A stretch of DNA of 64,000 nucleotides from UQRS01 sp050946935 (lineage in GTDB: Bacteria > Bacillota > Clostridia > Oscillospirales > Acutalibacteraceae), in the NCBI GenBank assembly GCA_050946935.1, contig JBMNVR010000008.1, positions 19,910 through 83,909 on the forward strand. Reading direction: 5' to 3'. Shown here one piece after another: positions 24,664 through 34,300 of this stretch (position 1 is the first letter of the stretch; every line of letters begins with the position of its first letter). The notes below the pieces were generated by a model. It was not told the DNA's origin, did no database searches, and saw nothing but the letters and a program-made list of their open reading frames with translations. A program made the position numbers and the translations under genes.

Positions 24664-25560
24664 ATGGAAGGAAACAAATATATCGCCGATCATTTATATG
24701 TTACCCGAAAACTCATGGAGCTGGAGCAGGCCTACCCGTTTTTAAAGACCGAGCGGCTCGGCCAGTCGATCGCCGGCCGGGACATCACCGCCCTGATCTT
24801 CGGCAAAGCAGAGCAGTACATCCTCTATGCCGGGGCGTTCCATGGGGCCGAGTGGCTGACGGCCGCCCTCCTCCTCGAATTCGCGGCCGAGTTGGCCGCG
24901 GCGGTAAAGGCGGATGACGCGATGGCCGGCGTCCCGGCCCGCCGGGCACTGAGCGGCCGGGGGCTGATTGTGGTTCCGGCCGTCAACCCGGACGGATGTG
25001 AAATCTCCCTCCACGGGGCGGGCGGCGCCGGCTACCGCGCTGCCAGCGTCCACCGGATCAGCGGCGGAGAATACGCCGCCTACAGCGCCAATGCGCGCGG
25101 CGTCGATATCAACCACAACTTTGACGCCGGGTGGGAGACACTGCACAGACTGGAGCAAAAAGCCGGCATCTACGGCCCGTCGCCCCGACGTTACGGCGGA
25201 CAACGGCCGGAAAGCGAACCGGAGACGCGGGCAATCACCACCCTCTGCCGGAGGAAAAACATCCTGCACGCGCTGGCGTTTCATTCCCAGGGGGAAGTAA
25301 TCTACTGGGATTACGGCGAGCATACGCCGCCGAGATCCAGAAAGCTGGCGGAGGTTCTGGCCTCCTCCTCCGGCTATGCGCTGGAGGAACCGGAAGGGCT
25401 GGCGGCCGGCGGCGGCTTCAAGGATTGGTTCATCCAGGAATTCTCCCGTCCCGCCTTCACAATCGAAATCGGAAAAGGAGAAAACCCTCTCCCACCCGAG
25501 ACGCTGCCGGACATCTACAACCGTCTGCGGGAGATGATGATGTTCGCCCTGATGCTGTAA
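24664..25560 (+). CDS. M14-family zinc carboxypeptidase
   Basis: A 298-residue metallopeptidase. The zinc site is HGAEW (HxxE, about 59-62) with the second His in LAFHSQGE. NPDG, the substrate-binding NARGVDINHNFDAGW and the catalytic E in FTIEIGKG complete the M14 pattern. There is no signal peptide, so the product is probably cytoplasmic. In spore formers, relatives cut gamma-D-Glu-diaminopimelate links in muropeptides (ENP1/MpaA-like); that substrate is inference here. AAAGGGG precedes the ATG. It converges on the inverted-repeat cassette 160 bp downstream. Confidence 0.9.
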   Translation: MEGNKYIADHLYVTRKLMELEQAYPFLKTERLGQSIAGRDITALIFGKAEQYILYAGAFHGAEWLTAALLLEFAAELAAAVKADDAMAGVPARRALSGRGLIVVPAVNPDGCEISLHGAGGAGYRAASVHRISGGEYAAYSANARGVDINHNFDAGWETLHRLEQKAGIYGPSPRRYGGQRPESEPETRAITTLCRRKNILHALAFHSQGEVIYWDYGEHTPPRSRKLAEVLASSSGYALEEPEGLAAGGGFKDWFIQEFSRPAFTIEIGKGENPLPPETLPDIYNRLREMMMFALML

Positions 25561-25719
25561 ATCTGTTTCTCGACTATTATACCACACATTTTCTCTTTAT
25601 CAAATCGGTTTTTGAAAAAATATCCGTTCAATCGGATTTCAAAAAAGAAAGCCCCGGCTGCGGATTTTTCATCCTGCCCCCCGGTTGCCGCACGCGTTTG
25701 ACGCTTTTGCTGTTCCTTT

Positions 25720-25741
25720 AAAAAACGAACCGTCTTAGGAG
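25720..25741. repeat. Left terminal inverted repeat of the cassette
   Basis: Begins AAAAAACGAACC and ends CTTAGGAG. It is the exact reverse complement of 26819-26840 over 22 bp; similarity stops abruptly on both sides. Confidence 0.95.
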
Positions 25742-25762
25742 ACGCACTCTGGAGGACAGTAA

Positions 25763-25793
25763 AAAAGCTGTGTGGAAATCCCACACAGCTTTT
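25763..25793 (-). terminator. Terminator of the SLOG gene
   Basis: AAAAGCTGTGTGG (25763-25775) pairs with CCACACAGCTTTT (25781-25793). On the minus strand the hairpin ends in a T-run. It sits just inside the left terminal repeat. Confidence 0.88.
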
Positions 25794-25811
25794 AATTTTG
25801 TCTCATACTAT

Positions 25812-25850
25812 AACAAGCAGGGAAAATGTACGTCACATTTTCCACTTGTT
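25812..25850. repeat. Long interrupted inverted repeat downstream of the SLOG gene
   Basis: AACAAG..GGGAAAATGT (25812-25829) faces ACATTTTCC.CTTGTT (25835-25850) across a 5-nt loop. It would fold as a hairpin in the 3' region of the SLOG transcript. Confidence 0.7.
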
Positions 25851-25875
25851 AAGAGAACCTACAACCCTTTAAGCA

Positions 25876-26382
25876 TTATAATACGCTAATAGTATTTTTA
25901 CACTTATTTATAGCATAATCCAAGGCGATTTTGGTGCCGCTTTTGGATTGGTATTCTGTAATATCTCGGCGGCAGTTTCTACGGCGGGGCGGGGCATAGT
26001 TTTCGTCGCAATAAACGACAACGAATTCACTTTTATCTATCATCTCATAGTTGCGCTCGACATAGGATGCCTTTCCTGCACCTATCATTCGTTGCGGATA
26101 ATATGTATCTTCATAGTCCTTTAAGATATACTCTCGGTACGATTCGTCAATAAACGGATATTCTGCTCGTACATAAATTCGTTTTATGTGCGGGTATTTT
26201 TCTTTTAGTTCTGTTACGAGTTCATGGCACAGGCTATTAAATCGGCTCCTACTCCCGAAAAGAAATGCATCAACTTTTTTATCCTCAATTAGTTTTTCAA
26301 TAATTTCAATTAGTTTTGATTTTAGTTCCTCAGTTTCGTTTATCGTTCTATGTCCGAAAAAGCAACAGGTTTTTTCTTTCAT
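25876..26382 (-). CDS. SLOG-family (DUF1273/YpsA-like) protein
   Basis: A 168-residue protein beginning MKEKTCCFFGHRTI. CFFGHR and the glycine/serine loop FLFGSRSRFNSLCHELV match the SLOG (LOG-like Rossmann) superfamily, thought to bind nucleotide-derived ligands. The later segments YVRAEYP, YPQRMIGAGKASYVERNYEMIDKS and VVYCDENY are usual for the DUF1273-like branch. AGGAG lies 8 nt before the ATG; the frame upstream of it runs through operator sequence and is not used. It is divergent from the XRE gene, with four shared palindromes between. Biochemical function is unknown; relatives occur as sensor domains in some defence systems, but that role is not shown here. Confidence 0.82.
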   Translation of the reverse strand: MKEKTCCFFGHRTINETEELKSKLIEIIEKLIEDKKVDAFLFGSRSRFNSLCHELVTELKEKYPHIKRIYVRAEYPFIDESYREYILKDYEDTYYPQRMIGAGKASYVERNYEMIDKSEFVVVYCDENYAPPRRRNCRRDITEYQSKSGTKIALDYAINKCKNTISVL

Positions 26383-26400
26383 AAATTCATCTCCTGTGTG

Positions 26401-26496
26401 CGATATATCGCAATTATAACATAAAAGCTTCAAATTTGCGATATATCCCACACGATATATCGAATATTTTTATAAAATTTAAGTAACGATATATCG
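26401..26496. promoter_or_regulatory. Four CGATATATCG palindromes between SLOG and XRE genes
   Basis: CGATATATCG occurs exactly at 26401-26410, 26453-26462 and 26487-26496, and with one change (CGATATATCC) at 26439-26448. A perfect minus-strand TATAAT lies at 26413-26418, between sites 1 and 2; a plus-strand TATAAA lies at 26471-26476, between sites 3 and 4. Both divergent promoters are thus bracketed, as expected for autoregulation by the XRE protein. Confidence 0.8.
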
Positions 26497-26509
26497 TAGA
26501 GGTGGAGTT

Positions 26510-26752
26510 GTGAATACTAAAAATGCTGTTGCAGAACGTATTGTTAAATTGTGTAATCAGAAAAACATTGCAATAAATGCTTTAGCCAATATATCGGGTA
26601 TATCTCCATCAACTCTTTACAGTGTTTTGAATGAGAAAAGCCAAAATCCCGGCATTGTTACTATTAAGAAGTTATGTGACGGGTTAGATATTTCACTCCG
26701 TGAGTTCTTTAATGACGATATTTTTGATGATATAGAGCAAGAAATTAAATAA
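26510..26752 (+). CDS. XRE-family helix-turn-helix regulator
   Basis: An 80-residue single-domain DNA-binding protein (GTG start; GAGGTGGAG just upstream). Residues about 8-65 form the HTH_3 fold: IVKLCNQKNIAINALANISGISPSTLYSVLNEK, then VTIKKLCDGLDISLREFF. The tail is acidic (NDDIFDDIEQEIK). Size and lack of any other domain fit a small Cro/CI-type repressor. It most likely binds the CGATATATCG sites in front of it and controls both itself and the SLOG gene. A terminator follows directly. Confidence 0.92.
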   Translation: MNTKNAVAERIVKLCNQKNIAINALANISGISPSTLYSVLNEKSQNPGIVTIKKLCDGLDISLREFFNDDIFDDIEQEIK

Positions 26753-26765
26753 CATTCTATTAACA

Positions 26766-26800
26766 AAAAACTCTCTGCTGAAATTCAGCAGAGAGTTTTA
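26766..26800 (+). terminator. Terminator of the XRE gene
   Basis: AAAACTCTCTGCTG and CAGCAGAGAGTTTT form a long stem with a short AAATT loop, ending in Ts. Confidence 0.9.
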
Positions 26801-26818
26801 CTATCCTTCAGGGAACAA

Positions 26819-26840
26819 CTCCTAAGACGGTTCGTTTTTT
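26819..26840. repeat. Right terminal inverted repeat of the cassette
   Basis: Begins CTCCTAAG and ends GGTTCGTTTTTT, the exact reverse complement of 25720-25741. Confidence 0.95.
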
Positions 26841-26939
26841 CTATGTAATACTGCTTTATGAGGGGTTACAGGCGGGGCCGACCACCCTGCCGGGACGGTT
26901 CGCCCGGGCTTTTGGGGAAGGCGTTTGAGGAAAACGGTT

Positions 26940-29900
26940 TTATCTTGACTCCATCTCTTTCAGCATTTCCTTCGCGCCGGCATGGTTCGGAGCAAGCTTC
27001 AAAACCTCGCAGAGACTGGCGCGCGCCTTATCCGTCTCTCCCAATCCACAGTAACCCAGCCCCATCATATAATGGCAGTGGATGGCGTTTTTCTCATCCA
27101 GATCGGTCTCGAAAACCAGAAAATCGGGGAGGCTCACCGCAAAATAATCCATCGTCTGCTTTTTGAAAACGTTCTGCTCGCCATAGGTCACCAGCTTATA
27201 AAAGCGGGAGCGCGCCTCCGCCTCCCGGCCGAGTGCTCGGAGCGCGCAGCCCTGAAAATAAATCATGTGGGGCGGCTGGTCATTATAGTACATGGCGCTG
27301 GCAGGCTCCGACAGGCCGGTGGAGGCTTTCTCAAAGCATGCGGCCGCCTTCTCTTTGTCCAGATGCATGTACGCCTCGCCAAGATAATAATAGATATTGT
27401 TTTCCTGCGCGCCGGGCAGCTTGCCCTCGCCGAAGCTTTCCTCATACACCGTGGCGGCAGCAAGGTGGCTGACGGCGCTTTCATACGCTCCGCGGCGCAT
27501 CGCCTGTTTTGCGAGGCCGATCCGCGCTTCGATGTGCTGGGCGGGCACCTTGCCTTCGCCCCCCTCCCACGGGTGGAATTTGCGCGAGAGCAGCAAATCC
27601 AAAGCCTCTGCATACCGCTCCAGCCCGTTGAGGATTTCCGCATACAGAATCACAAGATCGTCCCGCCGGTTTACAAGCTCCATATGGCTTTCCATATTTT
27701 CAAGCTGAAAGGCGAGGGACTCTCCCGTTTTTTTATAAAGCTCGCAGATTTCATAAAAGATTCTGGCGTCCGAAGGATTCATGGCGAAAGCCTTTTCCAG
27801 ATTTGTCCGCGCCGCCGCGTAATCCTTTTTCTTGTTGGCGCAGTACAGAGCGAGATTCCTGTAAACAGCCGGCACAGTGCATCCAAGCCTTGCCGCTTGC
27901 TCCCAGCAGGCCGCGGCATCGTCGTGCCGCTTTTTGTCATACAGAAAGCATCCGGTGTAATAAAGGGCGTTCGCGTCGCCGGGGTTAATCGCCGCAGCCT
28001 GCTTCAGCGCTGCATAATCGGACAAGGTGTTGGGGAAGCAGTAATCCGGGCAGGCCCGTGCCGCCGTTGCCCACGCCGCTTTGGCACGGGCCTTGTCGAT
28101 GTGCGCCAGGTTCTGCGCCTTGTAATAAAACAGCATGGCATAGGGGGGTTCCGCCTGTGCGATGCCGGCCTCCAAAATCTCCACCGCATCGCTGTAGAAG
28201 CCCAGCTCCGCATAGCTTTCAGCCGCTGTGATGAAATTGTGCGGATCGCCCCGCATAAGCCGGGCAAAGCGGTCGGCGTCACCCAACTCCCGGACGGCGA
28301 CAAAGTCCATCGGATCCAGCGCGAGCGTTTCGGCCGCGACGGCTCTGGCTCCCTCGTCGTCCCGCAGATGCCGCAAAACGATGGTGAGGAGGTTCCTGGC
28401 TTTATAGTTTGTATATTTGCCCAAAAGGGACTCCCGCGCAAATTCAAGCGCCTGCGCATACTCCCCTCTGCGGCAGGAGATCTGCGCCAGCTTGAGATAT
28501 CCCGCCGACTGCCAGGCGTCGCTCCAGACCGATTTGTAGAAGGCGTCGAACGCCTCGGCTTCCCGGCCCTGCCACAGGAGGGATTTTCCGAGATTGTAAA
28601 AGGCCTCCCCGTCATAGGGGTTGGGGCTGTGCCGGGTGGCGGTTTGAATGGCCCGGCGGAAGCATGCCTCCGCCTCGGCAAAGAGGCCGCGCCGCAGCAG
28701 GAGGGTGCCGTAGGCATTGTTGATGCGGATGTCGCCCTTGTCGCGCCGCATCCCCTCCAGATAGTACGGATCCGGCTCATAGGTCGCGTGGCGGTACTGC
28801 TCCAGATGCAGGCCGGCAAGATAGAGCGCCTCGTTGCTGCCAAGCTGCGCGGGATCAGCCGGGATGGCGGTGGCCGGCTCGGGGAGCGGCTCCAGCGTCT
28901 CCGGCTTCAGGGTATAGGTGAGAAGGATTTTTCCCTCCTCGTCCCGAACGGTCGCGCAGAGGGAAGGCGCGTCTTTATCCACAGGAAACCGGCGGGAGAA
29001 GAACTGCTCGGGAGAGACCTCCGCGCTTTCACTGAGGTATTCCGCATCCCCCGCCGCGACGGTGATCCGCAGCTTCTGCGCCCGGGTCGCATACACCTTA
29101 ACCTGGGCATATTCCGCCTCCTGCCGGAGGTCGAGCAGGACGTCCCGGCTGGCGGCGGAGACCCTCCCCATCTTTTTATAGGGCAGAAAATACTGGGTAA
29201 ACCGTTTTTCCTCATACGGATTCAGCCATGTGAAATCAGGCTGGTTATCCGTAAACACGCCGGTCATCAGCTCGATATACGGGCCGTCCTGATCGGTCAG
29301 GTTGCGGTCCCACGCCTTTCCGAACGCGCCGCAGCCCCAGGTCCACTGTTTTTTCCCCGGGGAGATGTGATGGTCGGCGACATGGAGGATGCCGGCCTCG
29401 GCCTTGTAATCGTATCCGCCGACAAAATCGAAATCCGAGTGGTACGCCATATAAGATGTAGGGACCGGAATGTTTTTGTAACGGGAGATATCGACGCCGG
29501 AGGAATAGTCCATCTTATAATACCGGCCGGTGGCGATCGGAAATGTGGACACGTCCCGCTTTCCGTGATCCATTACGGCGTGGACATCGGGCGGAAAAAC
29601 GGACTGGGTCTCCTCATGAACGGACACGGCGGGATTCGCCCACCAGAGAAAGGTCTGCGGCTCGCCGGTGGGATTGTAGAGCCTGGCAGAAATCTCAATA
29701 TACGCCCGGCCTGCATGAAGGGTAAATCCGGTCGTCACCTTGGTCCCGTACATCCGATCTGTTTCGCTTACCCACAAGGTCTTTTTATCCGTGTGAGAAT
29801 CGTCCGTCCAGAATTCGACCGGACCGTAGGTGTTCGGCCGGTGATGCTGCGGCCAGTTGAACTCTATGCCGCCGGAGATCCACGGCCCGGCGAGGCCGAC

Positions 29901-30224
29901 CAGCGCCGGCTTGATGACCCGGTTGTAATAAACGAAATCATAGTCGTTGGTTTTGTCCAACGCCCGGTAGATCCTGCCGCCCAGTTCGGGCATGATCCAG
30001 ATTTGCAGATATTCGTTTTCCAGAAAGATCATGCGGTAGGTTTGGTCGGTCTTCTGATCCTCGATTTTGTCAATGACAGGGTAAGGATATACGCGACCGG
30101 AGCTGCCCTGATATACCCGTTTTTCCAAAAACATGGGATTTTTTTCTTTTTCGCCCACCCCATAGGTGGGAATCTGCACCTCCTGCTCCCAGATTTTTAC
30201 ACCGTATTCTGCTTGTCTGGTCAT
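26940..30224 (-). CDS. DUF5107 and tetratricopeptide-repeat protein
   Basis: A 1094-residue protein without a signal peptide. Residues about 1-380 match DUF5107, a galactose-mutarotase-like beta-sandwich (MPELGGRIYRALDKTNDYDFVYYN, GGIEFNWPQHHRPNTYGPVEF, HEETQSVFPPDVHAVMDHGKRD). A linking beta domain follows, then TPR-type helical repeats from about 490 to the end (NAYGTLLLRRGLFAEAEACFRRAI, EAFYNLGKSLLWQGREAEAF and many more). The start at 30224 has AAAGGA 10 nt upstream; ATG 30236 is too close to it. It is cotranscribed with the upstream AraC gene and faces a dockerin GH2 gene, so a role in intracellular sugar handling is likely, but no catalytic activity is established for the family. Confidence 0.85.
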   Translation of the reverse strand: MTRQAEYGVKIWEQEVQIPTYGVGEKEKNPMFLEKRVYQGSSGRVYPYPVIDKIEDQKTDQTYRMIFLENEYLQIWIMPELGGRIYRALDKTNDYDFVYYNRVIKPALVGLAGPWISGGIEFNWPQHHRPNTYGPVEFWTDDSHTDKKTLWVSETDRMYGTKVTTGFTLHAGRAYIEISARLYNPTGEPQTFLWWANPAVSVHEETQSVFPPDVHAVMDHGKRDVSTFPIATGRYYKMDYSSGVDISRYKNIPVPTSYMAYHSDFDFVGGYDYKAEAGILHVADHHISPGKKQWTWGCGAFGKAWDRNLTDQDGPYIELMTGVFTDNQPDFTWLNPYEEKRFTQYFLPYKKMGRVSAASRDVLLDLRQEAEYAQVKVYATRAQKLRITVAAGDAEYLSESAEVSPEQFFSRRFPVDKDAPSLCATVRDEEGKILLTYTLKPETLEPLPEPATAIPADPAQLGSNEALYLAGLHLEQYRHATYEPDPYYLEGMRRDKGDIRINNAYGTLLLRRGLFAEAEACFRRAIQTATRHSPNPYDGEAFYNLGKSLLWQGREAEAFDAFYKSVWSDAWQSAGYLKLAQISCRRGEYAQALEFARESLLGKYTNYKARNLLTIVLRHLRDDEGARAVAAETLALDPMDFVAVRELGDADRFARLMRGDPHNFITAAESYAELGFYSDAVEILEAGIAQAEPPYAMLFYYKAQNLAHIDKARAKAAWATAARACPDYCFPNTLSDYAALKQAAAINPGDANALYYTGCFLYDKKRHDDAAACWEQAARLGCTVPAVYRNLALYCANKKKDYAAARTNLEKAFAMNPSDARIFYEICELYKKTGESLAFQLENMESHMELVNRRDDLVILYAEILNGLERYAEALDLLLSRKFHPWEGGEGKVPAQHIEARIGLAKQAMRRGAYESAVSHLAAATVYEESFGEGKLPGAQENNIYYYLGEAYMHLDKEKAAACFEKASTGLSEPASAMYYNDQPPHMIYFQGCALRALGREAEARSRFYKLVTYGEQNVFKKQTMDYFAVSLPDFLVFETDLDEKNAIHCHYMMGLGYCGLGETDKARASLCEVLKLAPNHAGAKEMLKEMESR

Positions 30225-30319
30225 TGGAAAGTCCATCCTTTCACACCGGAAAACGTTTTGTCCGGTTCTCTGTATCGTTTTTGTACCGGGCGGCCTCGCT
30301 TTTTGCGGCCTTCACGGCG

Positions 30320-31177
30320 CTAATTGCTTTTGTCTCCGACGTTGTAGAGGCGGAATTTGTAAGGCGTGACCTTCTCTCTTTGCACAAAGGTCTTGATAAA
30401 ATGGCTGGAAGTGCCGAAGCCCACCTTCTCCGCGATGACGTCCATAGAGGCGTCGGTCGTCCGCAGCAGGCGCTTGGCCTGCGTGATGCGGTAGTTGAGC
30501 AGGTATTCATAGGGACTGCACTGCATGTGCTGATGAAAGACCCGGCAGAAATAAAACTTGCTGATATTCAGCTTTTTGCACAGATCGTTCAACGTGATTT
30601 TTTGCGCGTAATTCTCCTCAATCAGGGCGACTGCGTTGGTCACCAGCGCGGGAAGCTCTGTTTTAGCGTCTCCCGCCCTTCGGGAAAGCAGCATGAACTG
30701 CGAAACGAGGGCATGCAGCTTTATAGAAGAATAGATGTCGTGGTTGGGCGGCTGTTCTTTACTGATCGAAAAAAGGTCGTCCAGGATTTTCTTGATTTCG
30801 GGATCGGCGTATCGAACGCCGTTTTCCATAACCGACTCCACCGCGCCGGCATTGACGCCGTTGAAGTGAAGCCACTGGAATTCCCAGTGGCCGCCCGTGT
30901 CAGCGGCGTAGCGGTGGAACCGGTTGCAGTCGATTAAAACCGCATCCCCCGGGTTTAGAATATACTCCCGGTTGTTGTAGAGCAGTCTCCCCGCGCCGCG
31001 GATGGTATAAAGAACAAGATAGGTATTGAATTTCTCTCGCTCGGTATAATAGCTCGAATCCACCGAGTAGACGCCGATGCTCCGCACATAGGCAAGAATC
31101 TGACGTGTCTTGATGCCGGGCGTAAAATCCAAAGACCAGCTTTGCGGAACAGGCTCCGGCGGCTGAACGATAAGCAT
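30320..31177 (-). CDS. AraC-family transcriptional regulator
   Basis: A 285-residue regulator. The N-terminal cupin-like sensor (about 1-160: GAGRLLYNNREYILNPGDAVLIDCNRFHRY) probably binds a sugar. The C-terminal pair of helix-turn-helix motifs (about 180-280) includes ITLNDLCKKLNISKFYFCRVFHQHMQCSPYEYLLNYRI and MDVIAEKVGFGTSSHFIKTFVQREKVTPYKFR. AAAGGAGG lies 6 nt before ATG 31177. It leads the DUF5107 gene and is divergent from the GH2 gene at 31347, so it is the likely activator of both. Confidence 0.93.
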   Translation of the reverse strand: MLIVQPPEPVPQSWSLDFTPGIKTRQILAYVRSIGVYSVDSSYYTEREKFNTYLVLYTIRGAGRLLYNNREYILNPGDAVLIDCNRFHRYAADTGGHWEFQWLHFNGVNAGAVESVMENGVRYADPEIKKILDDLFSISKEQPPNHDIYSSIKLHALVSQFMLLSRRAGDAKTELPALVTNAVALIEENYAQKITLNDLCKKLNISKFYFCRVFHQHMQCSPYEYLLNYRITQAKRLLRTTDASMDVIAEKVGFGTSSHFIKTFVQREKVTPYKFRLYNVGDKSN

Positions 31178-31217
31178 GGCAACCTCCTTTACAGGGTTTC
31201 GGATTTCTTCTACCGAT

Positions 31218-31246
31218 ATTATAGCTTTATGCAGGATGCATTTCAA
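31218..31246 (-). promoter_or_regulatory. Promoter for the AraC-DUF5107 operon
   Basis: On the minus strand TTGAAA (31241-31246), 17-nt spacer, TATAAT (31218-31223), close to the sigma-A consensus. Divergent to the GH2 promoter at 31284. Confidence 0.75.
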
Positions 31247-31283
31247 GAGCAATATCATGCTATTTATTTGGCAATATATACGA

Positions 31284-31312
31284 TTGATTCTTGGAATTCA
31301 CCCATATATACT
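31284..31312 (+). promoter_or_regulatory. Promoter for the dockerin GH2 gene
   Basis: TTGATT (31284-31289), 17-nt spacer, TATACT (31307-31312). It leaves a short leader before ATG 31347. Confidence 0.7.
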
Positions 31313-31346
31313 AAAGATACAAACTAAATACGGGGAGGGCAATGTT

Positions 31347-34300
31347 ATGATAAATTATACGAGTGCGATACAAAAAATGCTCAAAAGAATCTGTTCCATC
31401 TTGATAACCGGGTGTCTTATGATTCCCGCCGTACCATTCGGCGTGTTCGCGGCCGACGAGTCGTATGTCCCAAGAGCAAAAATCGCCAATATAACGGCCA
31501 GCTCGTATCAGGATGACCCAAGCTGCTACCCCGAAAATGCGGTCGACGGCGTCGAGGGTGTGGACAATTATTGGCACACGCCCTGGACGGGCGACCAGAT
31601 ACCGGATTTTCCGCACTGGCTGCAGGTTGCGTTTACCGAGCCGCAAACTATACATAAGATTGTAGCGGTCGCCCGGAACGCCAACACCTCCAATCTGGAG
31701 CGGTACGAGGTCTGGGTGAGCGAGACCGGGGAAGAGTCCGGGCTGCAAAAGCTGACCGAGGGTACGATCGAAAACCGGACGGTCGACGCCACAATAGAAT
31801 TCGAGGCCGTCACGGTCAAAATGGTTCGGCTGGTTGCCCTGTCCAAGTTCGGAACCGAGGCGGACAACAGCTTCTCCATCAGCGAGATCAAATTCGGACT
31901 GGAGGAAGGCGGCGCGGGTGTGTACGACGACCGAATTCACAGCATGCTGGCACGCATAGACGCCGCCCTGGACTATACCTCTCAGGATACCGGGGAGGGC
32001 GCGCACCAATTTTCTCCAGCCGAGGCAGCGGCGCTGTCCGATGAAAAAGCCACTCTGCAAAACCTCCTTGGCACCGCAGACACAGAAAGCGCCCAGGCCG
32101 CGCTGGATTCGGCCGGGCAGGCGCTGGAAAGGCTGCTCGCCTCCAACAAAGCGGAGGAGGAAAGCCTGACCGTCCCACTTCCAAAAGGCTTTCTGACGGC
32201 GGAGGCAAACTCCTGGCAGAGCGGGTATGAGGCATCCCGTGCAATCGACGGCTCTCTTTCTACCCTCTGGCATACCCAGTGGCAGCCGGAAAATTCGCCC
32301 TTCCCGCACACCCTGAGCCTGACCCTGCCCCGGGAGATGCTGCTGGATCAGGTGTACATTTATCCCCGCACCGATATGGATACCGGCCGGATTGTAAGTG
32401 GGGAAATCTGGGCCGGCGCAGATGAGGAAAGCCTGGAACTGGCGGCCTCCTTTACCGGCGGTTCCTCCTCCCCCACCGTGGTGGAGCTGCCGCTGACCAC
32501 CGCGAAGGTGGTGCAGATCCGTGCCTTGTCCGGCAACTCGCCCAATACTGCGGTTGCGGAGGTAGAGGTCTACACCTATGACCGGGGCTATGTTTCGCTG
32601 CTGGAGGCCTGGCAGGCGGCGCATACCGCGCTGGAAAGCGCGGTGGCCGGCGAGGGGCTTGGGCAGTATCCGCAGTCCGCGATCGACCAATACGCCGGGG
32701 CGCTGGAGGGCGCCCGCGATCCCGAGGAATGGGCCGCCTTGAAAAACAGTGAATGCTATGCTGCGGCGGCCGAACTGAACACACTGAGAGAGGAGTTTTT
32801 TGAAAACGTGAACATTTATACACTTGATACGCTGAACGCATATATCCGCGAGGGAGAGGCTTTGCTGGCCGCCGCGCCGGATGCTTCTGACCGGGCCGCG
32901 CTGGAGAACGCTCTGCAAACCGCGAGGGCGGTTGCGTCCGATGCCTCCGCCGATAAAATGTCGATCCATGAGGCCGCGGCTTCCCTGGAAACCATACTGG
33001 ACGGCATACGCGCGGCCAACGCCGCTTCGCTGGACCTGTCCGGCGTCTGGCAGCTCAAGCTCGGAAGCTACAGCTCCGGCGGCAACGTGTTCGACGATAC
33101 CGCCAATCTTCCGGGCAGTCTGGATGAAAACAAAAAGGGCGAGACAAACGAGTACGCGGATATGCTGCGGCTCAGCAGATATGTAAAATATACCGGTCCG
33201 GCGCTGTATCAGAGGGATATCTATCTTTCCGGCGGATGGGACGGCCGGCAGATCACCCTGCTTATGGAGCGCACAAGGGTCACGAGAGTTTGGGTAAACG
33301 GCGTCCGGGTGGACTCCTCTGACCGGCTGATGCTCAGCACTGCGCAGAAGTATGATTTAAGCGCGGCGCTGAAGCCGGGGGCAGTAAATACGCTCACCAT
33401 AGAGGTGGACAACGATTTGTCGAGTTATGCGTCGCAAATGCCGGCGGGAGGAATCCTGAACAGCCATCTGGCCACCGAGGAGACCCAAACCAACTGGAAC
33501 GGAATCGTCGGCCGGTTCGAGCTGGAGGCCGATCCGATGGTCAGTATCGACGGACTGCGGGTCTATCCCAACGAGGACCTACGCTCCGCCAGAGTAGTGG
33601 TGGAGGTCAAAAACGCCACCGCGGCAGCGGTGGATGAAGCAGTGACAGTGCAGGTACCGGGCTTCTCTCCGGCGTCCGCGCAGGCGAAGGTGCAGGCCGG
33701 CGAAACAGCCCTGGTAGAAATACAGTATGAGATGCAGGGCGAAATCAAGCTCTGGGACGAGTTCGAACCGAATCTCTACAACCTGACCGCCCGGCTGGAC
33801 GACGGGTCGGAGAAGACTGTCCAGTTCGGTATGCGGCGGTTCGGCGTCGATCCCGACACCAAACAGCTCACGATCAACGGCAAAAAATTCCTCCTGCGGG
33901 GAGAGGCCAACTGTGCCGTATTTCCGCTGACCGGCTATGCCCCGATGGACGAAGCCGGATGGGAGCATCTGTTTGCCTCTTACCAGTCCTTCGGGATCAA
34001 CACCGTGCGGTTCCACAGTTGGACGCCGCCCGAAGCCGCCTTTACGGTCGCCGACCGGATGGGCATGTATCTCCAGCCTGAGCTTCCCTGCTGGATGGGC
34101 AATCTGTTCGGCGATACGGTTCAGCGCGAGTATTACAAGGCCGAGGCCGAGGCGGTGTTCAAAGCATATGCCAACCACCCCTCCTTTGCAATGTACACCT
34201 TTGGCAACGAGCTTTCCTTCAGCACGACAGTGATCGACGGCATGGACGGAATTGCCTATGCCGACTGGCTGATTGAGAGCCTCCAGGCCGACGACCCGAC

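Larger units (their letters stand above)
25720..26840. mobile_element. AT-rich SLOG/XRE cassette with 22-bp perfect terminal inverted repeats
   Basis: A segment of about 1.12 kb bounded by perfect 22-bp inverted repeats and visibly more AT-rich than its GC-rich neighbours. Inside lie a terminator, a hairpin, a SLOG-fold gene on the minus strand, four operator-like palindromes, an XRE regulator on the plus strand and a second terminator, so transcription is closed off at both ends. No transposase or recombinase is present, and I see no target-site duplication outside the repeats. It looks like a non-autonomous mobile or cassette-type element; that reading is inference. Confidence 0.6.

Noticed and set aside
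25720..26840. Insertion sequence
   Set aside because: Terminal repeats are present but there is no transposase gene or remnant, so it is described as a cassette, not an IS.
26982..30323. 1113-codon open frame antisense to the DUF5107-TPR gene
   Set aside because: A by-product of GC-rich codon use in the real gene; its translation is low in family features while the minus strand shows DUF5107 and TPR motifs.
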